Origin: a virus
Reading direction: 5' to 3' (one strand)
IMG/VR virus record: IMGVR_UViG_3300027739_000026
Coordinates: 1-30,486 of that record
Length of the DNA: 30,486 bases
This document shows, piece after piece, positions 11,611 to 19,652 of the stretch. Numbering within the stretch: position 1 is the first letter of the stretch; every line of letters starts with the position of its first letter. The notes under the pieces were generated by a model that did not search any database, was not told the DNA's origin, and saw nothing but the letters and a program-made list of their open reading frames with translations. A program made the translations under genes and the position numbers.

Positions 11611-13491
11611 TTAATCCTTTATCCAAAAAGTACCGACTGAAATGTTGAATGCTGTTGGTATTAATTTCATGAATAACTCTCCTGATCTTTTCATACAGTC
11701 GGCTATAAATTCCTTTGCTTGCTCTAAGATTTCCTGTTTAAATTCTACTACAATTTCATCATGTACTGTTAGAAGCGGTCTAAAGTTTTCTAATCCGAAA
11801 GGATTATTGAAATACATAAAGATCAAAGCTTGCTTAATCATATCTGCTGAAGTACCCTGTGGTAGTGTATTAACAGCTTGTCTAAGGGCTTTGCCTTGCT
11901 CTTTGTATTGTTCTTGTGCAGCGGGATTTAATTCAAAACTTAAGAATCTTTTTCTTCCACCAAGAGTTACTGTGTAGCCTTTATCTAAACATCGCTGTCC
12001 AAACATCTTAAGAAATACAGCTAATACAGGATAAGCATCAAAGTATTTCTTTAGCAACTCCCTTGCTTTATCTAACGGCATATTAAAATTATATGCCAAT
12101 CCTTTAGCCGATGTGCCATAAACAACTGCAAAGTTTAGAGACTTAGCAATCTTTCTTTGTTCTTTTGTTACTTGATCGATTGGTGTGTCAAAGATTAGTG
12201 ACGCTGTTGTTTTGTGTAAATCATCTCCTCGATTAAACGCCTCTATAAATCTAGGCTCTTTACTTGCCTCTCCAATAATTCTTAACTCAATGTTTGAGTA
12301 GTCCGATGTTGCTAATAAATATCCTTCACGTGCAACAAAAGGTTCTCTGTATCTGGGGTCAGCAACAATATTCTGTAAATTAGGAGCGTCAGAGCTGAAC
12401 CTTCCAGTAGCAGCGCCAAGTTGATTATAGTTGGTATGAATAGTGTTAGACTCTGTTCTTACATGTGACAAGAACTCTTCACCAAAAGATGTCTTTCTTT
12501 TTGTGGCCTCTCTATAATCCAGAATATGTTTTATGACAGGGAAGTCATAAGCATACAATCGCATCTCTTTAGCATTGGTTGTTTCTAGTGGTACTCCCAG
12601 ACAATTTAGTACATACTTAGCTTGGACGTAACTAGAAAAGTTAATCATAGGGATGACTGTAGCTTTTATTTCGTCTTCTGTAACAATATTACTTAAACCT
12701 ATTTTGTCAGCTTTTCTTAGTTTTGTCTTTACTGGATACTTTATATTTGTTAAAACATCCAGAGCGTTAGAATATTTTCCACTATATCTTGCAAAGTTTA
12801 TTGCAAGATACTGATTCAAACTTACCAACGCCTGTTCAGCATGTACCTCAGCCTCTTTTGCTAACATCATCCAAGCATTACTATCAAATGCAATTCCAGT
12901 ATATTCCATGAATACAATGACAGGGAGTAACTTCATCTCTAGTTTCGAGATTTTAACTTGACCTCGGGATTTTAACATTTCATCAAGTTTTACTTTTAGT
13001 AATGGTAGAACTTTAACATCTAACTCTGCATAATAAAGCTGCTCTTCTGTAAATTCGTCATCAGTTTTGTCGATAAATTCATTTCTTGTATCCTTATCCA
13101 TGCGTAATTGCAAGTACTTTTTAACTAATTGAGCAAGAGATGGGTACTTTATACCACTGCCTGCAAAACAAAGCACTTCTGCAAGTTGGGTATCAAATAC
13201 ATTTTCAAGGAGTATACCTAAATTATGATAAATAAACTTTAAATCAAACTTTATATTATGTCCTATAACTAATATATTTAGTTCTTTGATAAGTTCAAAA
13301 ATATATTTTAAAACCCTTTTATCAGCTTTGTTATAGTTAATAACATAGGTTTCCTGACCTATAGACAACTGTACTAGGAGAAGACGACTCAAGAAAACAT
13401 TAAGTCCTGATGTCTCTACATCCAACCCTATTGCAATATCTTTTGCATTTTGTACAATTGGTATTAGCTCCTTAACATCATTTACTAACAT
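11611..13491 (-). CDS. polA: DNA polymerase I (family A) with 3'-5' proofreading domain
   Basis: The 626-residue protein has an exonuclease domain, with Exo I LDVETSGL (D24, E26), Exo II GHNIKFDLKF (D83), Exo III YAELD (Y154, D158), and a polymerase domain. The polymerase motifs are ATGRFSSDAPNLQNI, motif A SDYSNIELR (D397), the O-helix RKIAKSLNFAVVYG (R446, K450, F454, Y458), and motif C VHDE (577-579). All catalytic residues are present, with Phe at the ddNTP-selectivity position as in E. coli Pol I. No 5' nuclease domain is present. It is the likely phage replicase. The start overlaps the upstream gene by 14 bp. Confidence 0.96.
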   Translation of the reverse strand: MLVNDVKELIPIVQNAKDIAIGLDVETSGLNVFLSRLLLVQLSIGQETYVINYNKADKRVLKYIFELIKELNILVIGHNIKFDLKFIYHNLGILLENVFDTQLAEVLCFAGSGIKYPSLAQLVKKYLQLRMDKDTRNEFIDKTDDEFTEEQLYYAELDVKVLPLLKVKLDEMLKSRGQVKISKLEMKLLPVIVFMEYTGIAFDSNAWMMLAKEAEVHAEQALVSLNQYLAINFARYSGKYSNALDVLTNIKYPVKTKLRKADKIGLSNIVTEDEIKATVIPMINFSSYVQAKYVLNCLGVPLETTNAKEMRLYAYDFPVIKHILDYREATKRKTSFGEEFLSHVRTESNTIHTNYNQLGAATGRFSSDAPNLQNIVADPRYREPFVAREGYLLATSDYSNIELRIIGEASKEPRFIEAFNRGDDLHKTTASLIFDTPIDQVTKEQRKIAKSLNFAVVYGTSAKGLAYNFNMPLDKARELLKKYFDAYPVLAVFLKMFGQRCLDKGYTVTLGGRKRFLSFELNPAAQEQYKEQGKALRQAVNTLPQGTSADMIKQALIFMYFNNPFGLENFRPLLTVHDEIVVEFKQEILEQAKEFIADCMKRSGELFMKLIPTAFNISVGTFWIKD

Positions 13492-13663
13492 TAGTTGTTT
13501 CCTCCATATAGCGAATTATCTCATCAGCATTATCATTGCTGAGAAATATATGACTTTGACTTATTGATACAACTTTCCATCCAAATGTTGAAAGAAAATT
13601 TAAATGTTTTTCAATAGCTACGGGACCAGCAAAACTAGCTATAGTTAGAACCTTGTAAATCAT
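13478..13663 (-). CDS. Small DUF4177-like protein (61 aa)
   Basis: First gene of the minus-strand replication block. The ATG at 13663 has AGGAG about 9 nt upstream. The layout YKVLTI at the N-terminus, a helix (AIEKHLNFLSTFG), then GWKVVSISQSHIFLS resembles the DUF4177 pattern (YKVV...LN..G.EGW.LVS). The function of that family is not established. It overlaps the polymerase gene start by 14 bp, so the two are co-translated. Confidence 0.6.
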   Translation of the reverse strand: MIYKVLTIASFAGPVAIEKHLNFLSTFGWKVVSISQSHIFLSNDNADEIIRYMEETTNVSK

Positions 13664-13692
13664 GTTATTTTCTCCTATACGTATGACTCTTA

Positions 13693-13714
13693 AGTACTCC
13701 CTTCGGGCTGCACT
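13693..13714 (-). other. 5'-end hairpin of the replication transcript
   Basis: In the minus-strand RNA an AGT...ACT and CCC-GAA-GGG hairpin starts within a few bases of the expected start point of the promoter at 13723-13751. A hairpin at the very 5' end can protect phage mRNA from decay. Confidence 0.4.
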
Positions 13715-13722
13715 GCTTTTTT

Positions 13723-13751
13723 ATTATACTACCGAATCTTTATTTTGTCAA
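13723..13751 (-). promoter_or_regulatory. Leftward consensus promoter of the replication block
   Basis: On the minus strand TTGACA (13746-13751), a 17-bp spacer and TATAAT (13723-13728). It stands about 60 bp upstream of the first minus-strand gene and drives the DUF4177-like, polymerase and recA genes. Confidence 0.88.
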
Positions 13752-13813
13752 GGGTAAATAGATTAAGGTTAGATGAGAGAACTTAAACTACTTTAGAATA
13801 TTTACAAAAGTAC

Positions 13814-13842
13814 TTGACAGTTATAACAATCTGTGATATAAT
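13814..13842 (+). promoter_or_regulatory. Rightward consensus promoter
   Basis: TTGACA (13814-13819), a 17-bp spacer and TATAAT (13837-13842) on the plus strand. It stands about 34 bp upstream of the first plus-strand gene and is back to back with the leftward promoter; the -35 boxes are 62 bp apart. Confidence 0.88.
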
Positions 13843-13875
13843 AGTTATTACACTAAGTTACTGAGGAGTAATACT

Positions 13876-14076
13876 ATGGATAAGTTTGAAGAATATTTAG
13901 TTGGTAGAGTTGAGTTTGTAAAGAATATGCTTAATATTTTTAGTAAAGCGGATACGAGCAACGACGTAAATGCTAAATTCGCAGAAGCTCTTCAAATAGA
14001 GCTTGATACTTTGGAAGTAATTTTACACCACTTTAATCTATTTGTCAAGGGGCAATATGCCAATACCTCACAATAA
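13876..14076 (+). CDS. Small acidic helical protein (66 aa)
   Basis: First gene after the rightward promoter, with GAGGAG before ATG 13876. The sequence (MDKFEEYLVGRVEFVKNMLN...) is helical throughout, with a second helix about 30-55 (AKFAEALQIELDTLEVILHHF). No known motif. Being the first rightward early-type transcript product, it may be a regulator or host-takeover factor, but that is only position-based inference. The 3' end overlaps the next gene by 20 bp. Confidence 0.7.
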   Translation: MDKFEEYLVGRVEFVKNMLNIFSKADTSNDVNAKFAEALQIELDTLEVILHHFNLFVKGQYANTSQ

Positions 14077-14284
14077 GAATACATGTCTCTACTGTGGTAA
14101 GACATTTGCAGACACTACAAAAGCAAGGGAGTGTGAAAACTCCCACGACGTTGTGTTTGTACCACTGATTAGAGAAGACTTAAATAGGCTTGTTAACTAT
14201 ATCGCTACGGGTGATAGAAAACTTTTAACAGATCGCTTATCAAGAACATTATTTCGGTATTTTTCTTCAAAATCACCGAAATAA
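14057..14284 (+). CDS. Small C2-CH zinc-finger protein (75 aa)
   Basis: The ATG at 14057 with AAGGGG 5 nt upstream is chosen over a TTG at 14042. The N-terminal CLYCGKTFADTTKARECENSH makes a compact CxxC...CxxxH finger. The C-terminal half is helical and basic (RKLLTDRLSRTLFRYF). Such single-finger proteins are common early phage genes and may bind nucleic acid. The last codons form part of the hairpin at 14252-14281. Confidence 0.7.
   Translation: MPIPHNKNTCLYCGKTFADTTKARECENSHDVVFVPLIREDLNRLVNYIATGDRKLLTDRLSRTLFRYFSSKSPK
14252..14281 (+). terminator. Hairpin, possible terminator or attenuator
   Basis: TTTCGGT (14252-14258) pairs with ACCGAAA (14275-14281), extended by TTTT/AAAA inside, loop TCTTC. 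It sits at the stop of the zinc-finger gene. The following TAATTCATTTTA is only moderately U-rich, so termination would be partial. The sequence is nearly symmetrical and could work in both directions. Confidence 0.45.
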
Positions 14285-14315
14285 TTCATTTTATGCTATA
14301 ATTTAGGAGAAATGT

Positions 14316-14492
14316 ATGAAAACAGAAGATATTATAAAATATGAACACTTTGTATTTGATTTTCAAAGAGAGAAAGAATATATCCAAACCTTTGATGACA
14401 AATCAAAATGTCCTCTGTGTGGAGAGCCGTTAGTGATTTACGGACATTGCAAAACTTGTTATTCGTGTGGTTGGTCTAGCTGTGATCTTTAG
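14316..14492 (+). CDS. 58-aa zinc-ribbon protein with a reductase-tail-like CKTCYSCGWS motif
   Basis: ATG 14316 has AGGAG 7 nt upstream; the frame ends at TAG 14492. The C-terminal half holds CPLCGEPLVIYGHCKTCYSCGWSSC, two CxxC pairs with HCKTCYSCGWSSC very like the C-terminal Cys-rich tail of B12-dependent ribonucleotide reductases (GxCKTCxxCGxSxC). As a free small protein it may be a zinc-binding adaptor, or a detached redox tail serving a reductase encoded elsewhere. The N-terminal 30 residues are charged and not recognised. Confidence 0.72.
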   Translation: MKTEDIIKYEHFVFDFQREKEYIQTFDDKSKCPLCGEPLVIYGHCKTCYSCGWSSCDL

Positions 14493-14501
14493 GAGAATTT
14501 A

Positions 14502-15200
14502 ATGGTAGGGCGAAAAAGAAAATTTACACCAACAAAAGATAGAATAAGAAATTTAAAACAATATAAAGATTTATCAGAAGATGAATTTGATAAAACCTAC
14601 GAAGCGCTTTTTGTGGATCGAGACTATCAAGAACCCACTTTAGATTATGATCTTGTAGACCTTGAGAGAGAGCAGAAAGAGCGTGTTCAAGCAAGACTAG
14701 ATAAACTAGGCGAAGACTATGATTTATCTGACATGAAATCTAATGACATGATGCAACTAGAATCATTAGCACAAGCGATGATCCAACTAGAAGATTTAGA
14801 GAAAGTTGTTTATAAGCGTAGATTAGATATTAACGATGACAATGTTTTCACACTGGAAAAGTTAAATAAGGTTTTATCAGACTTAAGAGCAGATGTTTCT
14901 AAAATATCAACAGACTTACAATTAACTAAGAAAATTAGAAACCAAAGTAAAGATGTCAGTATAGCCAAACGTTGGGATGAATTAACAAGAAAAGCATACG
15001 AATTTTACAAACAGAAAATGCTCTATATTTTCTGTCCCCAATGTAAAATGCTTTTAGCTACAATTTGGCTTCAATACCCAAATAATACAGGTACAGCTAT
15101 TAGTCTCCACTGCGAAAGATGCGGTAATATTTTCAATCAATCCCTGGCAGGACTCTATGAGACGGGGAATAAGAATTTGGAAGATGTTAGAATTTTATAA
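14502..15200 (+). CDS. Coiled-coil protein with C-terminal zinc ribbon (232 aa)
   Basis: ATG 14502 has AGGAG. The N-terminus is very basic (MVGRKRKFTPTKDRIRNLKQ). Residues about 40-170 are highly charged and helical, probably coiled coil. The C-terminus holds a zinc ribbon FCPQCKMLLA ... HCERCGNIF (about 177-209). Upstream of a terL gene, a basic, helical protein of this size could be the terminase small subunit, but the glycosylation cassette separates the two. A late transcription regulator is an alternative. Neither is shown by a diagnostic motif. Confidence 0.7.
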   Translation: MVGRKRKFTPTKDRIRNLKQYKDLSEDEFDKTYEALFVDRDYQEPTLDYDLVDLEREQKERVQARLDKLGEDYDLSDMKSNDMMQLESLAQAMIQLEDLEKVVYKRRLDINDDNVFTLEKLNKVLSDLRADVSKISTDLQLTKKIRNQSKDVSIAKRWDELTRKAYEFYKQKMLYIFCPQCKMLLATIWLQYPNNTGTAISLHCERCGNIFNQSLAGLYETGNKNLEDVRIL

Positions 15201-15213
15201 GGAACGGTAAAGT

Positions 15214-16449
15214 ATGACAATTTATCAAGAAACTTGCAGGGTATGTAATTCGTCTTTAGTAGATGTTTTAAATTTAGGGAATTTGTATCCATCAAATTTT
15301 GTGGATGTCAAAGAAGTACACATGTTTGAAAAGGCACCACTTGTTTTAGCAGAGTGCGAAAATTGTGGACTTGTACAACTTAGACATACGGTTGATTTAG
15401 ACACTATGTACAGACAGTATTTCTATCAATCATCCCTAAACAAAAGTATGGTCAGATCATTAAGCAATGTTGCAGATGAAATTGTTGAATTTGTAACAAT
15501 AAATCCAAATGACACTATTATTGATATTGGATGTAATGACGGAACATTCTTTTCGTTTTTTCCAGATGATATATTTAAAATAGGCTTTGACCCTGCCTTG
15601 AATTTAAAAAAGTACGCAGAGAAAACATGTGATGTTTTTATCAATGATTATTTCTCAACAAACTTGTTAACTGGAACCAAAGCAAAACTTATTACAGCAA
15701 TCGCAATGTTTTATGATTTACCGTCACCTATTAAATTTGCTAAGGATGTTGTTGATGTGTTAGCAGACGACGGAGTCTTTGTTGTTCAATTCACCGACCT
15801 AAGATCAATGCTAGAAATAAACGCTGTAGATAATCTATGCCATGAACATTTAGAATATTATCGCTTGCAAGATGTAATAAACATTCTAGAACAAGTTGGT
15901 TTAAAAGTATTCCATGTTTCTAGAAACGATACCAATGGTGGAAGTATAAGAATATTTGCATCCAAAGGTAGTTATGATGTTAGAAACAGTGTAGAACTTG
16001 AACTTCAGGAAGAAAAGCACTTTTTCATTCACGATTCAATTAAAAAGTTTTCACACAGGATTAATGCAATTAAAGAGAAATTCATGCAGTTTTTGAGAGA
16101 AACAAATAGTTTTACTATTTACGGACTCGGAGCTTCAACAAAAGGAAACACACTTTTACAATACTTTGGAATAACACCTAGCTACATAGAGAAAATAGGA
16201 GAAGTTAATTCTGATAAATTTGGTAAAGTTACTTTAGGAACTAATATTCCCATTATTCCAGAATCACAAGCTCTCGAAGAAAACCCAACAGCTTTTCTAA
16301 TCCTCCCCTGGCACTTTATTAAGTCGTTTTTAGCATCTAAATCTGACTATATAAACAATGGTGGTATCCTAATTGTTCCATTACCCGAACCTGGATTTTA
16401 CTTTAAGAAAGACAACGAACTAGCATTTGTATCGATTTTAAACCTATGA
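15214..16449 (+). CDS. SAM-dependent sugar C-methyltransferase-like protein
   Basis: The 411-residue layout matches the NovU/TylC3-type family: an N-terminal zinc-binding part (CRVCNSSL at 8-15 and AECENCGLVQL), a Rossmann methyltransferase core with IIDIGCNDGTFF (SAM motif I), and a C-terminal second Rossmann-like part (TIYGLGASTKGNTLLQY, LPWHF). These enzymes methylate a carbon of dTDP-keto-deoxysugars. It heads a coupled cassette with GNAT, DegT-type aminotransferase and glycosyltransferase genes, which suggests a branched amino-deoxysugar. The exact substrate cannot be read. Confidence 0.85.
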   Translation: MTIYQETCRVCNSSLVDVLNLGNLYPSNFVDVKEVHMFEKAPLVLAECENCGLVQLRHTVDLDTMYRQYFYQSSLNKSMVRSLSNVADEIVEFVTINPNDTIIDIGCNDGTFFSFFPDDIFKIGFDPALNLKKYAEKTCDVFINDYFSTNLLTGTKAKLITAIAMFYDLPSPIKFAKDVVDVLADDGVFVVQFTDLRSMLEINAVDNLCHEHLEYYRLQDVINILEQVGLKVFHVSRNDTNGGSIRIFASKGSYDVRNSVELELQEEKHFFIHDSIKKFSHRINAIKEKFMQFLRETNSFTIYGLGASTKGNTLLQYFGITPSYIEKIGEVNSDKFGKVTLGTNIPIIPESQALEENPTAFLILPWHFIKSFLASKSDYINNGGILIVPLPEPGFYFKKDNELAFVSILNL

Positions 16450-16886
16450 ACATAGAGAAATTAACGCATGCAAATTTGGAACAGTTGCATTATTTTCTGA
16501 CTAGAAATGATTTCAGATCAGAAAACTTTTATCCTCATCCATTCACCCTAGACTATTTGGTTTGGTTATTGGTAAGAAGAACAAAAGATTTTTACTGTGT
16601 AATGCGAGATGGAGAAAAAGTAGTCTCTTACGGAATGTTAAGAGGTTTCGAGGAAGGGTTTGAAATTCCAAGTCTTGGAGTAGGTGTCGATAAAGACTAC
16701 AGAGGTAAGGGAGTTGGAAGATTTATGTGCAACTATTTACACTTTGTTGCTAAACTAAAAGGATGCACAAAAGTAAGACTTCGCGTAAATAAAACTAATA
16801 CAACAGCAAAAACTCTTTATGAGTCTTTGGGGTATGTGTTTAGAGACTTTGATGATGAATACTTGGAAGGGTTTATTGATTTATGA
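16446..16886 (+). CDS. GNAT-family N-acetyltransferase
   Basis: The 146-residue protein has the acetyl-CoA loop VGVDKDYRGKGVGRFM (78-93, RGKGVG) and the C-terminal strand-helix TKVRLRVNKTNTTAKTLYES LGY typical of GNAT folds. Start ATG 16446 overlaps the methyltransferase stop (ATGA), and its own stop overlaps the aminotransferase start. In sugar pathways such enzymes N-acylate the amino group set by a DegT-type aminotransferase, which is the next gene. Confidence 0.88.
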   Translation: MNIEKLTHANLEQLHYFLTRNDFRSENFYPHPFTLDYLVWLLVRRTKDFYCVMRDGEKVVSYGMLRGFEEGFEIPSLGVGVDKDYRGKGVGRFMCNYLHFVAKLKGCTKVRLRVNKTNTTAKTLYESLGYVFRDFDDEYLEGFIDL

Positions 16887-17983
16887 AAATCCCATTTGCA
16901 AAACCAGACATACACGAAAGAGATTCTGATTATGTAGTTAATGCGATTAATTCAGGGTGGATTTCCGATGGAGAATATATACATCTTTTTGAAAGTCGTC
17001 TAAAAGATATTCTTAAATCAAAGTATGTTCTTACAACATCTAATGGCACATCGGCACTAAACCTAGCGTTGTTAGCCGTAAAAGACTATACAGACAAGCG
17101 ATCAATTCTTGTACCCGCATTTTGTTTTCATGCAGCAGCCAATGTAGCTTTACAACTAGGCTTTACACCAGTTTTTTATGACGTTGATCCTCATACGATG
17201 CAGGCAGATATTAAATCTTTAGAAAGTAAAGTTGGGTCTTCTACCACTGCTGCTATTGTTGTAGTACATAATTACGGATATGTTTGTAAAGAGGTACCAT
17301 TTTTAGAATTACTAGCAACATATTATAACGATGCTCTCTTGATTGAAGACTGCGCCGAAGCTATTTTTTCTACATACCCCGGAACAGATATTCATGTCGG
17401 GAACAAAGCAGACATTGGAACATTCAGTTTACACGCTACAAAAACATTAACTACCGGAGAGGGCGGACTTATTACAACGCAGCAAACTATCTTAAATGAT
17501 TATTTAATGCTATGCAGAAGTCACGGACTAGAAAAACGAGGTTCTTATAATCACATAATTCCAGGTAATAACTTCAGAATGAGTAACATTCTTGCTGCGT
17601 TTGGATGTGGTCAATTAGATTATTATCCTTATCTGGTAGAAAGAAAACTACACATTCAAAATAGGTACTTTGGATTATTAAATAGTATTGCAGAATTTTT
17701 ACCACCGTTCCAAGAAACTTCCACTATCTGGTCTTTACCCGTTAGAATTACACCAGAAGTGTTTAAGTATTCTAGGGATGATGTTATGTTTATATTACAA
17801 GAACATGGTATAGAAACAAGACCAGGATTTGTATCTTCAAATAAACTTAAGTATTTTGAAAAAAGTGATACACCTGTTGCAGATATTTTATCTGATACAG
17901 TTCTTGTTTTACCTGCCTTTACATCAATACACGATCATGAAATAAAATTTATTTGTGATACTTTGTTATCACTTAGGAGATAA
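16883..17983 (+). CDS. DegT/DnrJ/EryC1-family PLP sugar aminotransferase
   Basis: This 366-residue protein starts MKIPFAKPDIHERD and shows the family hallmarks: TSNGTSALNLAL (52-63, cofactor phosphate loop), LIEDCAEAIF (153-162, D156 to the pyridine ring) and SLHATKTLTTGEGG (182-195, K187 the Schiff-base lysine). It would place an amino group on a nucleotide-linked ketosugar. It is coupled (ATGA) to the GNAT gene before it. The set C-methyltransferase, acetyltransferase and aminotransferase fits final steps of an acylamino-sugar, with the first steps supplied by the host or another region. Confidence 0.93.
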   Translation: MKIPFAKPDIHERDSDYVVNAINSGWISDGEYIHLFESRLKDILKSKYVLTTSNGTSALNLALLAVKDYTDKRSILVPAFCFHAAANVALQLGFTPVFYDVDPHTMQADIKSLESKVGSSTTAAIVVVHNYGYVCKEVPFLELLATYYNDALLIEDCAEAIFSTYPGTDIHVGNKADIGTFSLHATKTLTTGEGGLITTQQTILNDYLMLCRSHGLEKRGSYNHIIPGNNFRMSNILAAFGCGQLDYYPYLVERKLHIQNRYFGLLNSIAEFLPPFQETSTIWSLPVRITPEVFKYSRDDVMFILQEHGIETRPGFVSSNKLKYFEKSDTPVADILSDTVLVLPAFTSIHDHEIKFICDTLLSLRR

Positions 17984-17985
17984 CT

Positions 17986-18219
17986 ATGGGAGCAGAAATT
18001 AAAAGTTTAGGAATTTTGATAGATGATTTAATCACCACAAGTATGAAACTTTGGCATCTACAAGAAATTTATAACAGAGATGTAATAACGGACGAGGAGC
18101 TTGGTCAAGCTTTCAGAAAGATACAGAAATTAAATGTCCGAAGAAACGCTATTATGAATGCTATTGATGAAATTTCTCAGCTTGGTTTATTTTCAACAAC
18201 TGAAAAAACATATAAGTGA
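17986..18219 (+). CDS. Small helical protein of sugar-cassette type (77 aa)
   Basis: ATG 17986 has AGGAG close upstream. The helical sequence includes LGILIDDLITTSMKLWHLQEIYNR, a pattern (short helix, LIDxL...K.WH..) that I recall from small proteins encoded beside glycosyltransferases in phage and bacterial sugar clusters, where its role is unknown. The rest (ITDEELGQAFRKIQKLNVRR) is a charged helix. The stop overlaps the next start. It may be an adaptor for the neighbouring glycosyltransferases. Confidence 0.65.
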   Translation: MGAEIKSLGILIDDLITTSMKLWHLQEIYNRDVITDEELGQAFRKIQKLNVRRNAIMNAIDEISQLGLFSTTEKTYK

Positions 18220-19652
18220 AAATGATTGCAGTTACACACCCAGGAAAGATTGGTGATACTCTTTATTCTTTACCAACCGTAGAAAAATTAAGTGAAATTC
18301 ATAATACAAAAGTAGATTTTTATACTAGTGACTTTTGTAAGAACTTAGAAAGTTTTATTCTTTACCAACCATATATAAATAACTTTTATATCAGCCCAGG
18401 TTATACAATACAGCATATGAGCTGTGGAGTACAACCCTGGCAAATGCCTGTACATGATTTAGGTTACACACAAGTATATCATCTGGGTTTTAAGTCTTTT
18501 CCACATATACCCTTACATGCTTTTATTGCCAGACAAACAGGTGTTGAAGTTACTAGTATTGAATATTTTATTCCAGATTACGAAACATTAAAAGAACCAT
18601 ATATAACATTATGTTGTCATGGGGATGTTCGTTATCTAGATATTTACAAAGAATTTATAGATCACTCTTCTATACCAGTTGTAAATGTTGGGGCAAAGCA
18701 TGAATATTTAGGAATAGGTATTGATAAAACAGGGATGGATTTCTTAGATACAGCAGTGTGGATTTCAAAATCTATTGGCTTTATTGGGGCAGGGGCAACT
18801 TATGTTTTAGCAGAGGGATTTCCAATACCCAAGATTTTACCACATGACGGAAGAAGTTTCGACCTATCACACGTAATACATGATCCATATCACAAATATC
18901 CAATAAACCCAACGTATACAACTTTTATTAAGGAACTAGGATTTATGCATACACTATCAAAAACTTTAAAACCAGATGATTATTCTTATTTGACTAATCA
19001 TGTTCAGCACATCTTAAACATTTTGGATCACTTAAAACACAACAATATTGAACACAGGTTTGAACATGAGCATAGAAAATGGGAATACGGTCTAGCTTAT
19101 AAAGCTGTAGATAGTCCAGATATTAAAACAATTATGGATGTTGGTGGCGGTGGAAGTATCTTTGCACCAGCTATGGGATGGATAGGAAAAGATGTTTTAA
19201 CAGTAGACCCAGGCGATGTAGGTAAATGGATTTCAAACCAGAGTTCAAAAATCGGAAATACTCTTAGATTTGTTCAAGAGGATTTTTCATTTTTTGAAAC
19301 AGAAGAACTATTTGATGCCGTTGTTTCTTTAAGTGTTATTGAGCATGTTTATTATGATTTAGATTTCTTTAAGAAGCTGTTAAAGTTTGTTAAACCGGGT
19401 GGAATTCTTGTACTAACTACGGACTTTCATCCTAGTGGAAATCAAATTGTTGGTGGTCATGTTAGAACATACAATAAAGAAACTTTATTAAATTTAGGAA
19501 ATATTGCTAAAGAATATGGTTTTGATTATTATAAAGGCAATCCAGACTATGAATATTTTGGAGCGCATGTTAATGGATGTGATTTTGCGTCACTTGTTTT
19601 AAGGAGAGGTTTTGATGAAGAAAATAGCACTATGTATCCCAACACTAAATAG
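18216..19652 (+). CDS. Fusion: GT9-like glycosyltransferase + SAM methyltransferase
   Basis: The 478-residue protein starts with THPGKIGDTLYSLPTVEKL, the N-terminal signature of heptosyltransferase-like (GT9) enzymes. Its second half has a class I methyltransferase core: IMDVGGGGSIFAPAMGW (SAM motif I), VLTVDPGD, FDAVVSLSVIEHVYYDL, KFVKPGGILVLTTDF. It may glycosylate a target and methylate the sugar or an adjacent group. The start is GTG 18216 (overlapping the upstream stop) or ATG 18222; neither has a clear ribosome site. The end overlaps the next gene by 38 bp. Confidence 0.8.
   Translation: MKMIAVTHPGKIGDTLYSLPTVEKLSEIHNTKVDFYTSDFCKNLESFILYQPYINNFYISPGYTIQHMSCGVQPWQMPVHDLGYTQVYHLGFKSFPHIPLHAFIARQTGVEVTSIEYFIPDYETLKEPYITLCCHGDVRYLDIYKEFIDHSSIPVVNVGAKHEYLGIGIDKTGMDFLDTAVWISKSIGFIGAGATYVLAEGFPIPKILPHDGRSFDLSHVIHDPYHKYPINPTYTTFIKELGFMHTLSKTLKPDDYSYLTNHVQHILNILDHLKHNNIEHRFEHEHRKWEYGLAYKAVDSPDIKTIMDVGGGGSIFAPAMGWIGKDVLTVDPGDVGKWISNQSSKIGNTLRFVQEDFSFFETEELFDAVVSLSVIEHVYYDLDFFKKLLKFVKPGGILVLTTDFHPSGNQIVGGHVRTYNKETLLNLGNIAKEYGFDYYKGNPDYEYFGAHVNGCDFASLVLRRGFDEENSTMYPNTK

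Noticed and set aside
14274-14302. Extended -10 promoter (TGCTATAAT) before the 58-aa gene
   Set aside because: The -35 region (CACCGA) is poor and the expected start would fall inside the ribosome site of the gene, so it could only serve genes further downstream.
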